This document shows, in pieces, positions 55,714-64,000 of a DNA stretch of 64,000 bases. Source of the DNA: Dactylis glomerata (lineage: Eukaryota > Streptophyta > Magnoliopsida > Poales > Poaceae). The notes under the pieces are model-generated. The model had not been told where the DNA came from, searched no databases, and saw only the letters and a program-made list of their open reading frames with translations. Each line of letters starts with the position of its first letter. The first letter of the stretch is position 1. The position numbers were made by a program, and so were the translations under genes. Where the stretch lies: assembly GCA_007115705.1 (NCBI GenBank), contig QXEO01002114.1, positions 124,001 to 188,000 on the forward strand, written 5' to 3'.

Positions 55714-55728
55714 AAGCTTGAGGATGCT
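55714..55728 (+). other. Polypurine tract of element F
   Basis: AAGCTTGAGGATGCT before the LTR start, with one G-to-A change from the family form AAGCTTGGGGATGCT. Confidence 0.75.
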
Positions 55729-57196
55729 TGATACGTCTCCAACGTATCTATAATTTTTGATGCTCCATGCTTGTTTTTACACCATTTGCCTACTGTTTCG
55801 TTACACTTCGTGGCACTTTTATGCATTTTCTGGAACTAACCTATTAACAAGTCGCCACAGTGTCAGTTCCCTGTTTTCTGCTGTTTTTGTGTTTCAGAAG
55901 TGATACACAGGAAATATTCTCGGAATTGGACGAAACAAGTTCCTGAAGTCTTATTTTACTCGGAAGCTTCCAGAGATCCGAATGAGAGTAGGAGGGGGGC
56001 CACCAGGGCCCCACACACAGGGCTGGCGCGGCCAGGGCCTGGGCCGCGCCACCCTGGCGTGAGGGCGCCTGGCTCCTCCTCTGACATCGCCCCTTCGCCT
56101 ATAAAGACCCCTCGACGGGAAAAACCTAAGTACCCGATCACTTTTCCAGAACACATCGCGATCCGCCGCCGCCGTCGACCCGAAGATCGGGAGGGTCCAG
56201 AAGCTCTTCCCGGCACCCTGCCGGAGAGGGGAATCGCCACCGGAGGTCTTCTTCATCGCCATGCTTGCTTCCGGAGCGATGAGTGAGTAGTCTACCTTGG
56301 ACCATGGGTCCATAGCAGTAGCTAGATGGTTGTCTTCTCCACCATGTGCTTCATGTTTAGATCTCATGAGCTGCCCTACATGATTGAGATCACCGTTATG
56401 TAATTCTACATGTTTGGTTTGTTGGGATCCGATGAATATTGGTGTTAATGATTGAGTTGCTGTACTGAATATTATCTTTTGTTATCTCTATGTTGTTTAT
56501 GATCTTGCATGCTCTCCGTTGTTAGTAGCTATCTTGGCCGAGTAGTTGCTAGTGACTCCAAGAGGGGGTATTTATGCTCGATAGTGGGTTCATGCCTGTA
56601 TTTAACCTGGGGGAGTGACAGAAACCTCTAAGGTTGTAGATGTGCTATTGCTACTAGGGAGAAAACAACATTCATATGCTCAAGGGCATATGCTTTGTTT
56701 ACATTACACACTTTGCTTAATGCAATTATCTGTTGTTCGCAACTTAATACTTGTGGAGTTCTCGGATTGATTCGCCACAAGTGGATTATTAGTCATAGAT
56801 GCAGTTGGATGGCGGTCTATGTATTTTGTTGTAATGCCCAGAGTAAATCTCATAGTGATCTTCTTGACATATCACGTTTATCTTTATTCTATCAATTGCC
56901 CAACTGTAATTTGTTTACCCAACATGTGTTATTTATCTTATGGAGAGACACCACTAGTGAACTGTGGACCCCGGTCCTATTTCCATCATATTGCTATCAC
57001 CTGTTTACTTTACTCGCATACTCTATTGTTTTCCACTTGATACGCTCATAACCTTTGTTTCAAGCAAACCGGTGAGATTGACAACCTCATCGCAAGTTGG
57101 GAACGAAGTACTTGGTTGTGTTGTGTGCAGGTTCCACGTTGCAGCTAGCAAGCAAAGCTTGGATGAGGCGCCATATATAAATTGTCCGAAGCTGTC
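55729..57196 (+). repeat. 3' LTR of element F, interrupted by G
   Basis: Aligns with 50288-51775 and stops at GAAGCTGTC where element G begins. The remaining ~230 bp lie beyond G, outside the window. CTGTC (57192-57196) should be G's TSD. Confidence 0.88.
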
Positions 57197-58818
57197 TGCA
57201 ACTCGTGTGATGGCGCCAGGAAAGACTGTGGCGTTTAGTTGATGTGGGAGCAGTAAGTCCTTGTGCGTGGTGATGACCGGCCCGTTGGGAACCCCAAGAG
57301 GAAGGTATGATGAGTGTAGCGGCTAGTTTTCCCTCAGTTAAGAAACCAAGGCTTATCGATCAGGAGAAGAGAGACGATGACGACTGAAGGTGTTTGTGGA
57401 ACCTGCACACACACAAACAAATACTTTGTTCCCAACTTGCGATGAGGTTGTCAATCTCACCGGTTTGCTTGAAACAAAGCTTATGAGTGTATCGAGTGGA
57501 AAACAGTAGTAATATGCTAGTAAAGTAAACAGTGCGGGAATAGTAAACATGTGATTGCAATATGATTAAAATAGGACCGGGGTCCACAGTTCACTAGTGG
57601 TGTCTCTCCATAGATAAAATAACATGCTGGGTAAACAAATTACAGTTGGGCAATTGATAGAATAAAGATAACGTGATATGTCAAGAAGATCACTATGAGA
57701 TTCACTCTGGGCATTACAACAAAATACATAGACCGCCATCCAACTGCATCTATGACTAATAATCCACTCCCGGGGATATCATCCGAACACCCTAGAAGTA
57801 TTAAGTTGCGAACAACAGATAATTGCATTAAGCAAAGTGTGTAATGTAAACAAAGCATATGCCCTTGAGCATATGAATGTTGTTTTCTCCCTAGTAGCAA
57901 CAGCACATCTACCACCTTAGAGGTTTCTGTCACTCCCCCAGGTGAAATAGAGACATGAACCCACTATCGAGCATAAATACCCCCTCTTGGAGTCACTAGC
58001 AACTACTCGGCCAAGATAGCTACTAACAACGGAGAGCATGCAAGATCATAAACAACATAGAGATAACAAAAGATATAATTCAGTACAGCAACTTAATCAT
58101 AAACACCAATATTCATCGGATCCCAACAAACCAACATCATAGTATTACATAACGGTGATCTCAATCATGTATGGCAGCTCATGAGATCTAAACATGAAGC
58201 ACATGGTGGAGAAGACAACCAGCTAGCTACTGCTATGGACCCATAGTCCAAGGTAGACTACTCACTCATCGCTCCGGAGGCAAGCATGGCGATGAAGAAG
58301 ACCTCCGGTGGCGATTCCCCTCTCCGGCAGGGTGCCGGGAAGAGCTTCTGGACCCTCCCGATCTTCGGGTCGACGGCGGCGGTGGATCGCGATGTATTCT
58401 GGAAAACTGATCGGGCCTTAGGTTTTTCTCGTCAGGGGGTATATATAGGCGAAGGGACGATGTCAGAGGAGGGACCACGGCCCCTCACGCGGGCCCGGCG
58501 CGGCCAGGGGGGTGGCCGCGCCGCCCCTGTGTGTGGGGGCCACGTGGCCCCCCTCCATCAGGTCTTCGGATGTTTGGGAGCTTCCCCGTGAAATATGACT
58601 TCAGGAACTTGTTTCGTCCAATTCCGAGAATATTTCCTGTGTATCACTTCTGAAACACAAAAACAGCAGAAAACAGGAAACTGGCACTGTGGCACTTCGT
58701 TAATAGGTTAGTTCCGGAAAATGCATAAAAATGCCACTAAGTGTAACGAAACAATAGGCAAATGGTGTAAAAACAAGCATGGAGCATCAAAAATTATAGA
58801 TACGTTTGAGACGTATCA
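57197..58818 (-). repeat. 3' LTR of element G, 1622 bp
   Basis: Plus strand TGCAACTCGTG...GACGTATCA; in element orientation it starts TGATACGTCTCAAACGTATC. A TATATATA box is at about 58440-58447. The ORF 58286-58591 inside it is repeated at 63632-63937 in the other LTR and is not a gene. Confidence 0.9.
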
Positions 58819-58833
58819 AGCATCCCCAAGCTT

Positions 58834-61760
58834 AACTCCTGCTCGTCCTCGAGTAGGTAAGTGATAACAAAGAATAATTTTCGAGGTGACATGCACCTAC
58901 ACAATCTTGATCATATATTTAAGCATTGGTGAGCTGGGATCAATAGAACTTAAAACATGGGCATGAAAGATATAATCATGACAATAAGAACTTAGCAACC
59001 ATGTTGTAAACATGTAAATGAACACAAACAAAAGATCATGATAATGAAACAATGAAAGTCAAACGTGTGTTCAAATCATAAGGAAAAACATACACTTGGT
59101 TTTCAGCTTGTCCTTCAAAGAGAGCAAAACATAAATGCATAGGGCACCTCAAAGTTTAAGAGGGCGACTAGATACAAATAATTTAAGAACAAGTGAAACC
59201 AACAATATGAGTCAATCAATGAACTCTGGGACAATGCATATCACACTAAGAATGACAACTATGCTCTCTTAATGGTGCATAAAGAAAGAAGGTGGTGACT
59301 CAACATAAAAGTAAAAGAAAGGCCCTTCGCAGAGGGAAGCAGTGATTGCAAGTTTTATAACCTTCAAAAATTATGGTACTTACCGGCTTTGAGCTCTCAT
59401 TGCCCCCATCATAAGCATCTTGAATGGTTAAAGTTAATGCGAGAACAGTTATGATGCATATGCTTGACAAATCATAAGTTGAAAACCTCGTGTCCCGTGA
59501 ATACGAGTACCCAAACCATGCTAATTTACTTAGAGTCCCAAGCAAGGCTCTTGTCATTGTAAGTATATGCATATCATTGAGAACTGCCAATGGGGTACCT
59601 CTGTGCCCGATGACATGGAACAAGCCCACACCAAAATGACAGGACAAGCAGACAATGAACACCTCGACATCTCTTTTATTTGCTATATTGTTTAGCTTTT
59701 TATTGTGAGATGCGTCGTCGAATGTTCACCATGGGTATGCTGCAAATTTCCACCATGAATTATGCATGGCTTAGATTGGCGGCCCGGCGTTTCCCTAACA
59801 CATATAAAAACTCCATGATCCTCACAAGATTCCCAATTCATTTCACACAGCGAGCATCCATAAACAAAAGATCACGATATCAACTCAAAAAGAAGTGCAA
59901 TGTTGAAAGCTTGCCCAATGACAGCATGGCTGGGCTAGAATCCAACTTACAACTTGCAAGCATAACAACTCAGCATAAAAGACCACAATGTCAAATTTTT
60001 AAGAACAGGAAAAAGTAAAGTGTGCCTTCCGGTTCGTGAGAGCTTTACTGACCGAATTTCGCATAACACTGGTAAGAGTTTAATTTGAAGAGAAAATAAA
60101 AGCAAGTCAAATTTACTTGGAATAGCAAATTGCTAGTAGGTATGTATGGTGGACACTTTGGAAAACTTGGCTTTTAGGAGTTGGATGCACGAGTAGAGCT
60201 CATACTCAGTACAAGGCGAGGGCTAGCAAAAGACTGGGAGCGACCAACTAAGAGAGCAATAATGGCCATAATCATGCAAAGCGACAAAGCGACATTAAAA
60301 GAAGCATACGATGGCATCAAAAGTCAAAAACTAAATGATCATGAAGGATAATGGCGACTTTGTAAGAGTCTAACATGTGTGAGCATGCGCCAAGTCAACC
60401 CAAATAAAGCATCAAGGAGAAAACCAAAATAATGCTTCCATACAATAAAAACAACGCATGATTTTTTCAAAGGCTCATTAAGCAATCTCAGTTATTTGAG
60501 ACAAGTCATGCTACAGCAAAACCACTAAGCATACTATCAAAAATACATCAAGCATGACATGAAAAAGCCTAAGCCGCAGTCTACACAAGCTCCTTCTTGT
60601 ACCACTATTTTGCACAAAGCTTTTTCTCTTTTCCAACACCATTTGAAATTTTTATAAACACCTCTTTTGATGAAAACCAATGAAGATCAGAGGCAAAAAT
60701 GCACCTTGATGAAAAGATATGACAAGATCTGAACGCATATCAAGGCGAAAACGAAAACCAAAAGCAGTAGCAGAAAAAGTAGAACACTAGAACAACTCCG
60801 TTTTCACTCTTATAAATTCATCGAGCGTTCTACGCAAATGAAAAGCAAGGCAACTTCTCCAAAAGAAATTTGTTGGGGTCCAACCATTTATTGCAGCAAA
60901 CAAACAAACTAAACAAACTAAGAAAAACTAAAACAACTGACGCTCCAAGAAAAACACATAGTGCATGAAGCAATAAAAATATAGTGTTTTGAAAGGTGAC
61001 CTGATTTTTGCCGATGAAGAAGGGGTGCCTCGGGGGCATCCCCAAGCTTTGACGCTTGTACTTCTTGGATATTTCTTGGGGTGATGCATGGGCATCCCCA
61101 AGCTTGAGCTTTTTTCCATTCTTCAACTCATCTCATCATTCTCCAATCCCTACACTTGAAAACTTCCTTCATACAAAACTAAACACAATTCTATTAGCAA
61201 CATTAGTGTAAGCATAAAATATATTCAACCTCTTTTAGCTTCAGGTTTCAACCCAAAACCACCACATATAAAGTATATACTACTGTAGCAACTTCCACAA
61301 GAGTTCCATGATCAAAAAGAACTCAAAAGAAAGCGATAAAGTGGCAAAAACAAATATTGGGAGAAATCTGTCAAAACTGAACAGCTGATAATGGACGAAT
61401 TTTTGAGGGATTTTCTGTTGCTGAAATCAAAAAGTGTTCAACTAAGAAAAGTTTGGATATAACCTGGGCATATGCACAAGAAATCGCAGGTCCAAAAGGT
61501 ATACAGAGAATTTTCACGAATTTTTACGGTGCAGCACCGAAAACAGTTTCAGGACAGCAACATCCCCAAATCTTTACCTCACTCAAATTAGAGGCTTCTC
61601 TTGGCACAAAAACGAAATAAACAAGATAAGGAGCGGTCATTACAGTAGTAATGACTTCCAAGACTCAAATAAAAGAAAAAGTACTGAAAAGTAAACAATG
61701 GGTTATCTCCCAAGAGTGCTTTTCTTTAACGCCTTTGAGCTAGGCGCAGAAAATTGCGAA
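58834..61760 (-). other. Conserved non-coding 3' domain of element G
   Basis: Homologous to D, E and F, without pol motifs. The ORF 60830-61126 (MKNGKKLKLGDAHA...) is the counterpart of the small ORF in F. Confidence 0.75.
61022..61102 (-). other. Paired conserved hairpins of element G
   Basis: Hairpin 1 (61075-61102) CTTGGGG/CCCCAAG; hairpin 2 (61022-61043) GGGG-A-TGCC, loop CCCGA, GGCA-CCCC on the minus strand. Confidence 0.65.
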
Positions 61761-62351
61761 TCAAGTAATATCAGAAGAAGCATTAAGATCAACAGCAGAG
61801 ATCTTTTCAACAATGAAGGAAAATGTGTTCAACTGAGTTTTTGAAACTCCTTTACGATCTCGCTTTGGCACACTACTTTCATCGAAAAGATTTTCAGGGC
61901 AAATCCAACTAGAATTCTTTTTCCAAGCATCATGAATTCCTATAAGTTCATAAGGTATTGGTGTTTTAAAATCATCAGATGTACCAACAACCTTAACAGG
62001 CGAGCCAAGCTTATTAAACTTCTTAAAAACTTTCCTAGCCTCAATTGCAACATCTCTAAATTCTGTGCGCAAGGTTTCTAAGATGAAAGCTTTCTTTTCG
62101 GGATCCTCAATTTCATGAAGCTTAAGGAACATGTATTGCATAGAAGAATTAAGACTAGCAAACCTAGCTTCCAACATGTGAACTAAATGAGCCGAAGCAA
62201 CTTCATAACTAGGAGCTAACTCAACCAAAGACTTTTCCTCAGCTTCCTTATGCATACTAATGTGATTAAAGAACTCCTCAATGTTACTTTTGCCAATAAT
62301 CGAACCACTCCCTACAGAGAGGTCCTCCAGAACGAACTCAGGGAACAACAT
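61761..62351 (-). CDS. Conserved 196-aa ORF of unknown function (element G copy)
   Basis: ATG 62351, MLFPEFVLEDLSVGSGSIIG..., TGA at 61763-61761. Uninterrupted and about 88-89% identical to the F protein, one codon shorter near the C-terminus (NASSDIT). Same core segments as D and F. The start is supported by alignment of all three copies at this Met. As the youngest element it is the best copy for testing expression. Confidence 0.75.
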   Translation of the reverse strand: MLFPEFVLEDLSVGSGSIIGKSNIEEFFNHISMHKEAEEKSLVELAPSYEVASAHLVHMLEARFASLNSSMQYMFLKLHEIEDPEKKAFILETLRTEFRDVAIEARKVFKKFNKLGSPVKVVGTSDDFKTPIPYELIGIHDAWKKNSSWICPENLFDESSVPKRDRKGVSKTQLNTFSFIVEKISAVDLNASSDIT

Positions 62352-62514
62352 GATAAACTAAAGTAAAGAAATAACAACTACCAAGGATTCTAATTTTTTT
62401 TTGGGTTTTTGATATAAAAAGCAATGCAGGTAAAATAAAATAAAGTAAAGCAAAACAAATAACAAAGTAAAGAATGTGTGTGCGAAGAACTCCCCTCGCA
62501 GAAGTCTTCTCTCT

Positions 62515-62532
62515 TCCCCGGCAACGGCGCCA
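62515..62532 (-). other. Primer-binding site of element G, perfect tRNA-Asp complement
   Basis: In element orientation TGGCGCCGTTGCCGGGGA, identical to F. Confidence 0.9.
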
Positions 62533-62542
62533 AAAAAGAAGC

Positions 62543-64000
62543 TGCTACTCGTGTGATGGCGCCAGGAAAGACTGTGGCGTTTAGTTGATGTGGGAGTAGT
62601 AAGTCCTTGTGCGTGGTGATGACCAGCCCGTTGGGAACCCCAAGAGGAAGGTATGATGAGTGTAGCGGCTAGTTTTCCCTCAGTTAAGAAACCAAGGTTT
62701 ATCGATCAGGAGAAGAGAGACGATGACGACTGAAGGTGTTTGTGGAACCTGCACACACACAAACAAATACTTTGTTCCCAACTTGCGATGAGGTTGTCAA
62801 TCTCACCGGTTTGCTTGAAACAAAGGTTATGAGTGTATCGAGTGGAAAACAGTAGTAATATGCTAGTAAAGTAAACAGTGCGGGAATAGTAAACAGGTGA
62901 TTGCAATATGATTAAAATAGGACCGGGGTCCACAGTTCACTAGTGGTGTCTCTCCATAGATAAAATAACATGCTGGGTAAACAAATTACAGTTGGGCAAT
63001 TGATAGAATAAAGATAACGTGATATGTCAAGAAGATCACTATGAGATTCACTCTGGGCATTACAACAAAATACATAGACCGCCATCCAACTGCATCTATG
63101 ACTAATAATCCACTCCCGGGGATATCATCCGAACACCCTAGAAGTATTAAGTTGCGAACAACAGATAATTGCATTAAGCAAAGTGTGTAATGTAAACAAA
63201 GCATATGCCCTTGAGCATATGAATGTTGTTTTCTCCCTAGTAGCAACAGCACATCTACCACCTTAGAGGTTTCTGTCACTCCCCCGGGTGAAATAGAGAC
63301 ATGAACCCACTATCGAGCATAAATACCCCCTCTTGGAGTCACTAGCAACTACTCGGCCAAGATAGCTACTAACAACGGAGAGCATGCAAGATCATAAACA
63401 ACATAGAGATAACAAAAGATATAATTCAGTACAACAACTTAATCATAAACACCAATATTCATCGGATCCCAACAAACCAACATCATAGTATTACATAACG
63501 GTGATCTCAATCATGTATGGCAGCTCATGAGATCTAAACATGAAGCACATGGTGGAGAAGACAACCAGCTAGCTACTGCTATGGACCCATAGTCCAAGGT
63601 AGACTACTCACTCATCGCTCCGGAGGCAAGCATGGCGATGAAGAAGACCTCCGGTGGCGATTCCCCTCTCCGGCAGGGTGCCGGGAAGAGCTTCTGGACC
63701 CTCCCGATCTTCGGGTCCACGGCGGCGGCGGATCGCGATGTATTCTGGAAAACTGATCGGGCCTTAGGTTTTTCTCGTCAGGGGGTATATATAGGCGAAG
63801 GGACGATGTCAGAGGAGGGACCACGGCCCCTCACGCGGGCCCGACGCGGCCAGGGGGGTGGCCGCGCCACCCCTGTGTGTGGGGGCCACGTGGCCCCCCT
63901 CCGTCAGGTCTTCGGATGTTTGGGAGCTTCCCCGTGAAATATGACTTCAGGAACTTGTTTCGTCCAATTCCGAGAATATTTCCTGTGTATCACTTCTGAA
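62543..64000 (-). repeat. 5' LTR of element G (partial, cut by window end)
   Basis: Plus strand starts TGCTACTCGTG and aligns base for base with 57197 onward; about 160 bp are missing at the window end. Confidence 0.9.

Larger units (their letters stand above)
50288..57196 (+). mobile_element. Element F: non-autonomous Athila-like Gypsy with 197-aa ORF
   Basis: 5' LTR 50288-52008, perfect tRNA-Asp primer site, 197-codon ORF, shared non-coding domain, 3' LTR from 55729. The 3' LTR is split at 57196 by G and its end lies beyond the window. The left flank ACCAG (50283-50287) is the expected TSD. By eye, about 25 substitutions between the LTRs over about 1470 bp (under 2%). Confidence 0.9.
57197..64000 (-). 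mobile_element. Element G: non-autonomous Athila-like Gypsy with 196-aa ORF, right end off window
   Basis: 3' LTR 57197-58818, polypurine tract 58819-58833, non-coding domain, 196-codon ORF, primer site, 5' LTR from 62543. The LTRs differ at about 13 positions over 1458 bp (about 1%), so G is the youngest of the four, as its position inside F requires. It lies head-to-head with F. Confidence 0.9.

Noticed and set aside
58286..58591. ORF MAMKKTSGGDSPLRQGAGKS, repeated at 63632-63937 and related minus-strand ORFs in other LTRs
   Set aside because: LTR sequence of the Athila-like elements, present wherever the LTR is, with varying downstream frames.

Overview
The window is nuclear DNA from a large-genome grass of the wheat tribe (Triticeae: wheat, Aegilops, barley or rye). 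The evidence is an Angela/BARE/WIS-type Copia element and several Gypsy elements of the Athila and Tat-like lineages nested inside one another, plus Stowaway miniature transposons. No prokaryotic gene organisation, rRNA, tRNA or CRISPR array was found. Nearly all coding capacity belongs to retrotransposons; the only host-gene piece I recognise is one exon of a BAP31-like endoplasmic reticulum protein (47314-47614, minus).

Layout. (i) 1-8461: an Angela/BARE-like Copia element cut by the window start. It sits in the integrase end of a Tat-like Gypsy (A), whose 3' LTR ends near 20700. (ii) A carries a multi-exon antisense ORF (aORF) split by an Athila-like minus-strand element D (12272-19292, target-site duplication (TSD) GTAAC). 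(iii) A itself lies in the gag of a second Tat-like Gypsy (B, to 37528). B has gag-protease and antisense ORFs but no reverse transcriptase or integrase. B's aORF was hit by Athila-like element E (23584-32044, TSD CTTCC) and by a solo LTR (32137-33635, TSD GAGGA). (iv) 37529-48570: an older, low-copy interval with decayed Copia, MITEs, a possible long old LTR and the BAP31-like exon. (v) 48571-end: a LINE reverse transcriptase fragment interrupted by Gypsy C (same LTR family as B). C is interrupted in gag by Athila-like element F, and F's 3' LTR is interrupted by minus-strand relative G, which runs off the window.

How the parts relate. D, E, F and G share LTR start, tRNA-Asp-type primer site, leader and a roughly 3-kb non-coding 3' domain, but none has reverse transcriptase or integrase. 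E carries decayed gag-protease in the coding slot. D, F and G carry instead an intact 196-197 residue ORF of unknown function. This exchange of a coding cassette between shared flanks, together with two conserved RNA hairpins and duplicated polypurine-tract-like motifs in the non-coding domain, is the most interesting system here. It suggests a family of non-autonomous retrotransposons mobilised in trans by an Athila-type partner. F and G form a nearly loopless inverted repeat with arms of 6-7 kb, a plausible small-RNA source.

Hand-counted LTR divergences (about 1% Copia, 4% D, 5% E, under 2% F, 1% G) agree with the nesting order. All counts were made by eye.
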